From: JAGWAJ01 sp965215155
GTDB lineage: Bacteria; Acidobacteriota; Vicinamibacteria; Vicinamibacterales; UBA8438
Reading direction: 5' to 3'
Assembly: GCA_965215155.1 (NCBI GenBank)
Contig: CBDCCY010000001.1
Coordinates: 744,001-808,000, forward strand
DNA length: 64,000 nt
A program made the translations under genes and the position numbers. Positions 9,771 through 17,721 of the stretch are shown in pieces (position 1 is the first letter of the stretch; each line of letters starts with the position of its first letter). The notes beneath the pieces are model-generated. The model was given only the letters and a program-made list of their open reading frames with translations, was not told where the DNA came from and did not search any database.

Positions 9771-11378
9771 TCAGTCGTTCGACGTCGCCGGCACGTCGCG
9801 GAGGCGCTCCTGCACCGTGCCGGGGATCCCGAGCCGGGTGTTTGCCCCGAGTTCCGCGAGCAATTCGGCCGTCTCCGGCCAGCTCTGGAACTGGAACGAC
9901 TGCTTCGATCCCTCGGCCATGCGGTACGCGGTCCGGCCGCGGAAGTCGCGCGCGTCGATGTCGGCCCCGTGCGCCACGAGATACTCGATGACCTCGTTCA
10001 TCCCGCGGAACGCCGCGCCGTGGAGCGCGGTGAAGTTCGCCTCGTTGGTGGCGTTGATGTCGGCCCCCGATTCGTGGAGGAAGCGGACGGCCTCCTCGGA
10101 GCTCACGGCGCGGACGCCGCGCGGCTGCCGCGGCGTATAGGTGGCCGGCCCGAGCCCCGCCGCCGCCATGAACGGCGTCGTGCCGTCGACGGTCGTCAGG
10201 TGCTGGTCGGCGCCCGCCTCGACGAGGATCCGGAGCACCTCCACGCTGCTCGACGTGAAGCTCGGCATCACGGCGAAGACGTGCGACTGCCCGCCGGTGC
10301 CGTTCAGGTCGTAGGCTGCCACCCACAGGGGCGTCGCCCCGCGCAGGTCGCCGGTGCCGCAGGCGAACGGCTCGAAGGCGCCCTTCTTGGGGTAGCCGAT
10401 GTAGCTCATGACCATCGCCGACGCGGTGATGCGCCCGTTGGGGTCCGCACCCGCGTCGAGGAGCGCCTGGACCAGGGCGGGCCGCTGCGCCGAGCTCAGC
10501 CGCCGCGCGCCGAGTCCGGCGTAGAGCCCGCCGCGCCCATGGCGCCGGTACCAGTCGTCCAGCCACATGCTGACGTTGCCGGCGGCGGCGTGCAGGGCGG
10601 GGATGCCGTTGATGGTGGAGTTCGGGTCGGCCCCGCGCTCCAGCAGGAAGCGCGCGAACGCGTCCTGAGCGCTCACGACGGCGAACGGCAGCACGTGCGT
10701 GCCGTCGGCGCTCGGCTCGTTGACGTCCACGCCGGCCGCGATGAGCGCCTCGGCGGTGGCGATGTCGCCGTTCCGGGCCGCGAACATGAGCGGGGTGAAG
10801 CCCTTCACGGTCGAGAGGTGCGGGTCGGCACCGGCGTCGAGCAGGAGCCGCACGATTTCCGGATGAGGCTCGGAGACCGCCCACATGAGAGCGCTGCTCC
10901 GGGTCTCGGCGGTGACGGCGTTCACACCGGCGCCGTGGCCGAGGAGCGCGCGGACGACGTCGGCGCTCCCGGTGCGGGCGGCGATCATCAGGGGAGTGAG
11001 GCCGCTGGCCTGGGCGGCGTTGACGTCGGCGCCGGCCTCCAGCAAGCGCCGCACCACCGGCAGGCTGGCGTTCTCGGCCGCCCGCTCGAGGGGCGTGACG
11101 CCGTGATCGTCGGCGGCGTTGACGTCGGCGCCGGCCCCGAGCAGGAGGTCGACCGTAGTGAGGTCGTCCCGGTGGGCCGCCCACAGCAGGGCCGTGGCGC
11201 CGTCTGCGCGCGCCGCGTTGACGTCGACCCCTTCCGCGACCAGGCGGTGCACCTCGACGGCATCCTGTCCGGCCGCCGCGGTCACGAGCCGGAGATCCTG
11301 CGCCTGGGCCGCGGCCGCGCCGGCAGCCCAGACCGCCAGGAAGGCCGCCAAGTGGTAGCGTCTCATGTTGACCAGCAT
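9771..11378 (-). CDS. Secreted ankyrin-repeat protein
   Basis: A 535-residue protein with a signal peptide (MRRYHLAAFLAVWAAG..AQAQ) and about a dozen ankyrin repeats of the form DGxTALxxAAxxGxxxVVRLLLxAGADVN. Some repeats have insertions rich in Tyr/Trp, as in the section containing WLDDWYRRHGRGG. Ankyrin repeats bind other proteins; the partner is unknown. The first ATG at 11378 gives MLVNMRRYH, a second at 11366 gives MRRYH; a -10-like TATAGT lies 7 bases before the first, which favours it. It is divergent from the DUF1592 gene of locus A; a similar ankyrin gene is the third gene of locus B, so the association is probably functional. Confidence 0.9.
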   Translation of the reverse strand: MLVNMRRYHLAAFLAVWAAGAAAAQAQDLRLVTAAAGQDAVEVHRLVAEGVDVNAARADGATALLWAAHRDDLTTVDLLLGAGADVNAADDHGVTPLERAAENASLPVVRRLLEAGADVNAAQASGLTPLMIAARTGSADVVRALLGHGAGVNAVTAETRSSALMWAVSEPHPEIVRLLLDAGADPHLSTVKGFTPLMFAARNGDIATAEALIAAGVDVNEPSADGTHVLPFAVVSAQDAFARFLLERGADPNSTINGIPALHAAAGNVSMWLDDWYRRHGRGGLYAGLGARRLSSAQRPALVQALLDAGADPNGRITASAMVMSYIGYPKKGAFEPFACGTGDLRGATPLWVAAYDLNGTGGQSHVFAVMPSFTSSSVEVLRILVEAGADQHLTTVDGTTPFMAAAGLGPATYTPRQPRGVRAVSSEEAVRFLHESGADINATNEANFTALHGAAFRGMNEVIEYLVAHGADIDARDFRGRTAYRMAEGSKQSFQFQSWPETAELLAELGANTRLGIPGTVQERLRDVPATSND

Positions 11379-11511
11379 GGCCCCCACTATATGCAAGAGG
11401 CGCCGCCGCCGTCTACCGGCGGCCCGGCTCCGCGCGCGCGGCCGTCCCCGGCGCGCGCGGCCCGAGTCCTGACCGCGCGACATTTTCGGATTCGGGGCGC
11501 GCGTGCAGGGG

Positions 11512-11517
11512 TATACT
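11512..11517 (+). promoter_or_regulatory. -10-like box upstream of DUF1592 gene A
   Basis: TATACT in a GC-rich 200-base divergent intergenic region, 63 bases before the ATG of the DUF1592 gene. The -35 position holds no clear match. It probably drives the DUF1592-DUF1552-cytochrome operon. Confidence 0.4.
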
Positions 11518-11579
11518 GTGGGGCTCAGAACGCAGGCTGCCATCGTTCCGGCCGCCGCGTGCTTCAGGAGCTGGGACCA

Positions 11580-14030
11580 ATGTCGAGAAAGCTGATCGCG
11601 CATCTCGTCGCGCCGGTCGCGCTTGCCGCGGTGGGCGTCGCCCTGCCGTCGCTCGGGGCCGGAACCGCCGGTGCGGAGGCGGCGCAGGCCGCGGAGGCGC
11701 CGCAGGCCGCGGACGCCGGCGCTCCGTCGCGGGCGATCTTCGATCGCTACTGCGTCACCTGCCACAACGAGCGGCTGCTGACCGGCGGCCTCTCCCTCGT
11801 CGACCTCGACCTCGGCGACATCCACGGCAACGCGGAGGTCCTCGAGAAGGTCGTCCACAAGCTGCGGAGCGGCCAGATGCCGCCCGAGGGGCGGCCGCGA
11901 CCGGACGCGGAGACCATCGACGCCTTCGCCGGCGCCCTCGAGACGGGGCTGGACCGCGCGGCGGCCGAGGATCCCAACCCCGGCCGCGTGGCGTCGCGCA
12001 GGCTGAACCGCGTCGAGTACGTCAACGCCATCTACGACCTGCTGGCGCTCGAGGTCGACGGCGCGACGCTGCTGCCCAGCGACATGGCCGGCTTCGGCTT
12101 CGACAACAACGCCGACGTGCTGTCTATCACGCCGGCGCTGATGTCCCGCTACATCGCGGCCGCCACCAAGATCAGCCGCGCCGCGATCGGCAGCCCCGAC
12201 AACCGGCCGGTCATGCAGGTGTACAAGGTCGGCTACGACCGGCGGGACGCCCGGGCCGGTGAGGACGTGCCGTTCGCCACCCACGGCGGCCTGGCCGTCC
12301 GGCACAACTTCCCCCTCGACGGCGACTACACCTTCGCCATCCGCCTGAAGCGCAACGAGACCATCGAGACGATCGACGGGATCGGCGAGGACGAGCACCA
12401 GATCGAGGTGCGCGTGGACCACGCCCTCGTCAAGCGCTTCGACATCGGCGGGAAGTACCCCGGCCCGGATCCCGGGCAGTTGATCGCGGTCCCCGAGGAC
12501 GATGTCGAGGGCCAGCGGCTCCACGAGTACCGCATGACGGCCGACCACGCGCTGGAGATCACGGTCCCGATCGACGCCGGAACGCGCCTCGTGTCGGTTG
12601 CGTTCACCGACTCGGCCCCGTCCCCGAGCGTGTCGACCGACCTGCCGGGAATCGACACGGTCTTCATCTCGGGGCCGTTCGACGGGCGCGTGCCGGCGTC
12701 CACCCCGATGCGCGATCGCATCTTCGTCTGCCGGCCGGCCGACGGGACCGCGGCCGGCGAGGAGGCCTGCGCGCGCGAGATCATCGGCACGCTGGCCCGC
12801 CGCGCGTACCGCCGTCCGGTTGGCGCGACCGATGTCGACCCGCTGATGGTGGTCTACCGGGAAGGCCGGGCGGACCGCGACTTCGAGTCGGGGGTCGAGC
12901 GCGCCCTCGAGGCGCTGCTCGCCATGCCGAACTTCCTCTTCCGCCTCGAGCGGCAGCCGGTCGACACGAGCCCCGGCGACATCTACGAGCTGACGGACCT
13001 GGAGCTCGCCTCGCGGCTGTCGTTCTTCCTGTGGAAGAGCATTCCCGACGACGAGCTGATCGACGTCGCCGCGGCCGGCGATCTGAGCGATCCGGAGACG
13101 CTCAGGGCCCAGGTGCGGCGCATGCTCGCGGATCCGCGCGCCGCCCGCTTCATGGACGACTTCGTCGGGCAGTGGCTCCAGGTCCGCAACATCCACTCGC
13201 AGGACCCGGACGGCGCGCTCTTCGCGGGGTTCAACGACTCGCTCCGCAACGCGATGGTGCAGGAGACGGAGCTGTTCTTCCAGAGCCAGGTGCGGGCGGA
13301 CCGTCCGATCCCGGAGCTCCTCCTGGCCGACTACACGTTCCTCAACGAGGACCTGGCCCGGCACTACGGGATCGACGACATCTACGGGAGCCGATTCCGG
13401 CGCGTGACGTGGGAGGACGACCGGCGCCACGGCCTGCTCGGGCACGCGAGTCTGCTGACCGTGACCTCGTACGCCAACCGGACGTCGGTGGTGCTGCGCG
13501 GCCTGTGGGTGCTCGAGAACCTGCTGGGCGCCCCCCCGCCCCCGCCGCCGCCCAACGTGCCGCCGCTCGCGGAGAACGATCGGGCGAATCCGACATCGCT
13601 GCGCGAGCGGATGGAGCAGCACCGGGCCAGCCCGGTCTGCGCAAGCTGCCACCGCAGGATGGACCCGCTCGGCTTCGCCATGGAGAACTTCGACGCCATC
13701 GGCCGCTGGCGCGAGACCGACGGGGGGGCCGAGATCAACTCGACCATCACGCTCTCCGGCAAGACCATCGACAGCCCGCGGGCGCTGCGCGAGGCGCTGC
13801 TCGTCGAGGGGCACAACGAGTTCATCCGGACCGTCACCGAGAAGCTGCTGACCTACGCGCTCGGGAGGGGCGTCGACTACTACGACGCACCGACGATTCG
13901 CCGGATTGTGCACGACATCGCCGATGACGACTATCGGTGGTCGGCGCTCGTGCAGGCGGTGGTGGAGAGCCAGCCGTTCCGGATGCGGCGGGCGCCGCTG
14001 ACCGACGAGCTGGTCGCGAACCAACAGTAG
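11580..14030 (+). CDS. DUF1592 multidomain c-type cytochrome protein (locus A)
   Basis: An 816-residue exported protein of the planctomycete/acidobacterial cytochrome group. Order: signal peptide to about residue 32; a Cyt c-like box YCVTCHN (about 58-64) with GQMPPEGRPRP; DUF1587 (RRLNRVEYVNAIYDLL); a carbohydrate-binding-like middle; DUF1595 (CAREIIGTLARRAYRRP); DUF1592 (LTDLELASRLSFFLWKS); DUF1588 (HGLLGHASLLTVTSYANRTS, then CASCHRRMDPLGFAMENFD) and DUF1585 (FIRTVTEKLLTYALGRG). Two CxxCH motifs imply covalent haem. The reaction is unknown. An AGGAG lies 9 bases before the ATG. The DUF1552 partner follows after 57 bases, the standard arrangement for these families. Confidence 0.92.
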   Translation: MSRKLIAHLVAPVALAAVGVALPSLGAGTAGAEAAQAAEAPQAADAGAPSRAIFDRYCVTCHNERLLTGGLSLVDLDLGDIHGNAEVLEKVVHKLRSGQMPPEGRPRPDAETIDAFAGALETGLDRAAAEDPNPGRVASRRLNRVEYVNAIYDLLALEVDGATLLPSDMAGFGFDNNADVLSITPALMSRYIAAATKISRAAIGSPDNRPVMQVYKVGYDRRDARAGEDVPFATHGGLAVRHNFPLDGDYTFAIRLKRNETIETIDGIGEDEHQIEVRVDHALVKRFDIGGKYPGPDPGQLIAVPEDDVEGQRLHEYRMTADHALEITVPIDAGTRLVSVAFTDSAPSPSVSTDLPGIDTVFISGPFDGRVPASTPMRDRIFVCRPADGTAAGEEACAREIIGTLARRAYRRPVGATDVDPLMVVYREGRADRDFESGVERALEALLAMPNFLFRLERQPVDTSPGDIYELTDLELASRLSFFLWKSIPDDELIDVAAAGDLSDPETLRAQVRRMLADPRAARFMDDFVGQWLQVRNIHSQDPDGALFAGFNDSLRNAMVQETELFFQSQVRADRPIPELLLADYTFLNEDLARHYGIDDIYGSRFRRVTWEDDRRHGLLGHASLLTVTSYANRTSVVLRGLWVLENLLGAPPPPPPPNVPPLAENDRANPTSLRERMEQHRASPVCASCHRRMDPLGFAMENFDAIGRWRETDGGAEINSTITLSGKTIDSPRALREALLVEGHNEFIRTVTEKLLTYALGRGVDYYDAPTIRRIVHDIADDDYRWSALVQAVVESQPFRMRRAPLTDELVANQQ

Positions 14031-14087
14031 GCGGGTGTCATCTCACGCGGAACGAATGCGGAACGAATGCTGAAGAGGAGTTCAGGG

Positions 14088-15443
14088 ATGTTCATCACCA
14101 AGATGTCTCTGCCGCGCCGGACCGTACTGCGCGGACTCGGCGCCACGATCGCGCTGCCCCTGCTGGACGGCATGGTGCCGGCGCTGACCGCCATCAGCCG
14201 CACGGCCGCGGCGCCCATCCGGCGGTTCGGGGTGTTCTACGTCCCGAACGGGATGTCGATGCCGTACTGGTTCCCGAAGGAGGAGCAGCCGCTCAAGGCC
14301 GGGCAGCTCCCGCCGACCCTGCAGTCGCTCGACAAGCACACGGACCGGCTGCTGCTGATCGGCGGCCTCGACGACGAGCCGGCCAACCTCGTCAAGGGCG
14401 GCGGCGACCACGCCCGCTCCGCGGGGACGTTCCTCACCGGCGTGCCGTTCAAGATCACGAACGGGGCCGACGTGTTCAACGCGGTGTCGGTGGACCAGGT
14501 GGCGGCCCGCGAGCTTTCGAAGGAGACCCAGATCGCCTCGCTCGAGCTCGGCATCGAGTCGAACGCGATGGTGGGCAACTGCGACGGCGGCGCGAGCTGC
14601 GCCTACACGAACACGATCGCCTGGCGGACGCCCACGACGCCGCTCCCGATCGAGAACGACCCGCGCGCCGTCTTCGAGCAGCTCTTCGGCACGACCGGCA
14701 GCACGGATCCCGAGGCGCGCCGCGCCCGGATGCGGCGCGACCGGAGCATCCTCGATGCGGTCGGCGACGAGTTGAAGGGGCTGGTGAGCCTGATCGGGCC
14801 CGGCGACAAGGTGAAGCTTGACGAGTATCTCGACTCGCTGCGCGACATCGAGCGCCGGATCGCCATGGCCGAGGAGCAGAGCGCGCGGGAGCTCCCAGTC
14901 GTCGATCAGCCGGTGGGCGTGCCGAACGATTACGCCGAGCACGCAAGGCTGATGATGGACCTGCTGGCGCTGGCCTACCAGACCGACCTGACGCGCATCA
15001 GCACGTTCATGCTGGCGCGCGAGGTGAGCGGGCGCGCCTACCCCGAGGTCGGCGTCCCCGACTCGCACCACCCGCTGTCGCACCACCAGGACGAGCCGGC
15101 CAAGCTGGAGCGCCTGCACAAGATCAACGAGTACCAGTTCCGCCAGTTCGCCTATCTCGTCGACAAGCTGGCGAACCTGCCCGAGGGCGACGGATCGATG
15201 CTCGACTCGACCCTGTTCCTCTACGGGACCGGGATCAGCGACAGCAATACCCACTTCCACGACGACCTGCCGATCGCGCTGGTCGGCGGCAAGGCGGCGG
15301 GCATCAAGGGCGGCCGCTACATCCGCTACCCGCAGGACACGCCGCTCTCCAACCTGCACGTCACCATCCTGGAGAAGCTCGGCGTGCCGGTCGAGTCGCT
15401 CGGCGACAGCACCGGCAAGCTCAAGGGCCTCACGGGGGTCTAG
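14088..15443 (+). CDS. DUF1552 protein, Tat-exported (locus A)
   Basis: A 451-residue DUF1552 protein, the regular partner of DUF1592 cytochromes and distantly related to sulfatase/DUF1501-type exported enzymes. It starts with a twin-arginine-like signal (PRRTVLRGLGATIALPLLDG). Conserved features include FYVPNGMSMPYWFPK, GGDHARSAGTFLTGVP, YTNTIAW and DSHHPLSHHQDE, with histidines that could bind metal. The ATG at 14088 follows GAGGAG at the right distance; an in-frame ATG at 14067 lacks one. The function is unknown. It is the second gene of a three-gene operon, with the next start only 2 bases after its stop. Confidence 0.9.
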   Translation: MFITKMSLPRRTVLRGLGATIALPLLDGMVPALTAISRTAAAPIRRFGVFYVPNGMSMPYWFPKEEQPLKAGQLPPTLQSLDKHTDRLLLIGGLDDEPANLVKGGGDHARSAGTFLTGVPFKITNGADVFNAVSVDQVAARELSKETQIASLELGIESNAMVGNCDGGASCAYTNTIAWRTPTTPLPIENDPRAVFEQLFGTTGSTDPEARRARMRRDRSILDAVGDELKGLVSLIGPGDKVKLDEYLDSLRDIERRIAMAEEQSARELPVVDQPVGVPNDYAEHARLMMDLLALAYQTDLTRISTFMLAREVSGRAYPEVGVPDSHHPLSHHQDEPAKLERLHKINEYQFRQFAYLVDKLANLPEGDGSMLDSTLFLYGTGISDSNTHFHDDLPIALVGGKAAGIKGGRYIRYPQDTPLSNLHVTILEKLGVPVESLGDSTGKLKGLTGV

Positions 15444-15445
15444 CG

Positions 15446-15913
15446 ATGCGCAGGGCGTTGGCGTTTCTTTCGGCGGCGGCGATCGCCACGACCGTGGCGA
15501 TCGTCGCCGTCTCGTCTGCGCGTGCGCAGACCCAGTACCCGATCTTCACGCACGACCACTTCGAGGGCATGATGAAGACCCTCGGCCCGAACCTCGCGGG
15601 GGTGAACGCGTCGCTCGCGGACGACGACTTCGACACCGCCAAGGCGCGCCTCGTCCTGGTCCGGCAGCAGCTCGCGACCACCATCACCTTCTGGCGCGAC
15701 CGCGAGCGCGACGACGCCATCGCCTTCCTCCGGGCCGCCATCGGCAGGGTCGACGCCCTCGACGACGTCCTTTCGGAGGAGACGGTCGATTCGGCCGTCG
15801 TCGCCGCTACGGCGACGGAGATCGGGGCTGCCTGCGAAACCTGCCACGCCGTCTACCGGGATCAGGACCCCGCCACCGGGGAGTACCGCCTGAAGCCCGG
15901 CTCGGTCGACTAG
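15446..15913 (+). CDS. Small class II-like cytochrome c (locus A)
   Basis: A 155-residue exported protein with a signal peptide (residues 1-27), a mainly helical body, and one haem motif CETCH near the C-terminus, followed by AVYRDQD. A C-terminal CxxCH in a four-helix-like protein is the layout of cytochrome c' / c-556. It starts 2 bases after the DUF1552 stop, so translation is probably coupled. It may carry electrons to or from the DUF1592 protein; that role is inferred from the operon only. Confidence 0.85.
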   Translation: MRRALAFLSAAAIATTVAIVAVSSARAQTQYPIFTHDHFEGMMKTLGPNLAGVNASLADDDFDTAKARLVLVRQQLATTITFWRDRERDDAIAFLRAAIGRVDALDDVLSEETVDSAVVAATATEIGAACETCHAVYRDQDPATGEYRLKPGSVD

Positions 15914-16203
15914 GAGGGGCGGTCTGCTGCCTTGAGGCGAGGGGCGGCCGACGACTAAGGAGCGGCGCACGATGCCCGAGAACGCCGGGCTACCGTCGTC
16001 TCACCCGAACCACGCGAGCGGGTACCCTCGCGCGAGTCGAAGCTCCGGCCAGCGTTGGGCTCATGGCGGCGCGATGCGCTCCCCCGGCCGATCGCCGGTC
16101 TAGCCCGTGTGCCCTGCATGCCGCGGAGCCACCCGTTGTCTGCTGACCCGAGGCGCCAAGTGACCGGGGAAGGCTCCGGGCCGGAGAGTCCTGGTACCGA
16201 ACG
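15914..16203. other. Intergenic region between locus A and the darTG locus, nothing recognised
   Basis: 290 bases without a supported gene on either strand. Only short partial repeats such as the two GCGAG-type stretches near 16015-16035 are visible. It marks the left border of the darTG insertion. Confidence 0.5.
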
Positions 16204-16639
16204 ATGCCGGCGCCTGTCGCTCCGAAGATCTACCACATCGTTCACAGGGACCGGTTGCCGTCCATCATCGTCGACGGTGGCCTCCTGTGCGATGCCGACA
16301 TCGCGCAACGGGAGCCGGACGGAACGACGACGATCGGGATGACCGACATCAAGGAGCGGCGCAGAGCGCTGTGCCTGACCAGTCATCCCAACCTCCGCGT
16401 CGGTGCGTGTGTCCCGTTCTACTTCTGCCCGCGGTCGGTCATGCTCTACGTGATCGAGCGAGCGAATCACCCGCATCTGACCTATCGAGGCGGCCAGAAT
16501 CCTCGAGGGCCGATTCCCCTGGGCGCTGGTATCGCGCATCGGGGTGCGATCGGACGAGGGCGCTCTTGCGGTCGGGGTTGCTCTGGATGACGCTATGCAC
16601 AGGCCGCCCGTCGACGTGCGGCCCGATTGGTACTACTGA
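16204..16639 (+). pseudogene. darT: DarT toxin (DNA ADP-ribosyltransferase, DUF4433), internally deleted
   Basis: DarT toxins attach ADP-ribose to thymidines in single-stranded DNA. From ATG 16204 the normal N-terminus is present: YHIVHRDRLPSIIVDGGLLCDAD, TTTIGMTDIKERRR and VPFYFCPRSVMLYVI up to TYRGGQNP. The DarT C-terminus RFPWALVSRIGV...HRPPVDVRPDWYY then follows directly in the +1 frame (junction about 16505-16511) and ends at TGA 16637-16639. The central part, which holds the catalytic glutamate in characterised DarT enzymes, is missing. Seen: both ends and the frame change. Inferred: an out-of-frame deletion that kills the toxin. The antitoxin gene 17 bases downstream is intact. Confidence 0.85.
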
Positions 16640-16656
16640 GCCAGGAGGGAGCTTCC

Positions 16657-17721
16657 GTGATCCGATTCAAGACCGGGGACATCCTGTCCGAAGGCGCGGA
16701 GGCCCTGGTCAACACCGTCAACTGTGTCGGCATCATGGGACGCGGCATCGCGCTGCAGTTCAAGCGCGCATATCCCGACAACTTCAAGGCGTACGCCGCT
16801 CGGTGCAAGCGCAAGGAGATGCGCCCGGGTCGAGTCTTCGTCTTCGACACCCACGCGACGGTCAACCCACGCTACATCATCAATTTCCCGACGAAGCGCC
16901 ATTGGCGCGGCAGGAGCCGCATCGAGGACATCGAGTCCGGGTTGACGTCTCTCGTCCAGGAGATCCGCTCGCGGGGCATTAGGTCCATCGCCGTGCCGCC
17001 GCTCGGAAGTGGTCTAGGTGGCTTGAGCTGGCCCGACGTGCGTGCTCGAATCGAAGCGGCCCTGGAGGCGCTCGACGATGTCGAGGTCGTGATCTTCGAG
17101 CCGGGTGGGGGCCCATCCCACGGCAACGTGCAATCCACGGGTGATCTGCCTCGAATGACCCCGGGAAGAGCGGCACTGATAGGCCTGTTGGACAACTACC
17201 TGCTGGGCCTGCTGGATCCGTGCGTGACGTTGCTGGAAGCGCACAAGCTCATGTACTTCATGCAGGAGGCCGGTGAGCCTCTGCGGCTCAAGTTCACCAA
17301 GGGGCACTACGGCCCTTATGCGGAGAACCTCCGCCATGTACTGCACGCCATCGAGGGGTACTTCGTGACGGGCTACGCAGACGGCGGCGACGCTCCGGAC
17401 AAGGAATTGGAGTTGGTGCCCAGCGCCGTCGAGGCGGCTCGCGCGTTCCTTGCCGAGGAGGCGGAAACGCGCGGTCGCTTCGAACGCGTAGCCGAGCTCG
17501 TCGATGGATTCGAGTCACCGTTCGGGCTGGAGTTGCTGTCCACCGTGCATTGGGCTGCAACCGCACTTGGAGCGCGCACTCCTGACGAGGCAGTCACGCA
17601 GACCTACGCCTGGAACGCTCGAAAGCGAAGGTTCTCGCGTCGGCAAGTCGGACTTGCGTTCACCTTGCTGACGGAACGGGGCTGGGTCCCAACGGCGCCC
17701 GACGGTGCCCGCCGCAGTTGA
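16657..17721 (+). CDS. darG: DarG antitoxin (macrodomain DNA ADP-ribosylglycohydrolase)
   Basis: A 354-residue DarG. The N-terminal macrodomain (about residues 1-155) has the ADP-ribose-binding elements GDILSEGAEALVNTVNCVGIMGRGIALQFKR (written across the first loop) and VPPLGSGLGGLSW; it removes ADP-ribose from DNA. The C-terminal half (MTPGRAALIG onward, with HKLMYFMQEAGEPLRLKFTKGHYGPYAENL) is the DUF4065-like part that binds DarT directly. GTG at 16657 gives VIRFKTGD, the family start, and is preceded by AGGAGG. With darT broken, the gene is either a leftover or kept as an anti-toxin/anti-addiction function. Codon use looks less GC-extreme than in neighbours, consistent with acquisition. 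Confidence 0.92.
   Translation: MIRFKTGDILSEGAEALVNTVNCVGIMGRGIALQFKRAYPDNFKAYAARCKRKEMRPGRVFVFDTHATVNPRYIINFPTKRHWRGRSRIEDIESGLTSLVQEIRSRGIRSIAVPPLGSGLGGLSWPDVRARIEAALEALDDVEVVIFEPGGGPSHGNVQSTGDLPRMTPGRAALIGLLDNYLLGLLDPCVTLLEAHKLMYFMQEAGEPLRLKFTKGHYGPYAENLRHVLHAIEGYFVTGYADGGDAPDKELELVPSAVEAARAFLAEEAETRGRFERVAELVDGFESPFGLELLSTVHWAATALGARTPDEAVTQTYAWNARKRRFSRRQVGLAFTLLTERGWVPTAPDGARRS

Noticed and set aside
11379..14024. Upstream extension of the minus-strand ankyrin frame
   Set aside because: Everything upstream of 11378 is antisense to the DUF1592 gene and lacks ankyrin content; the signal peptide begins at 11378 or 11366.
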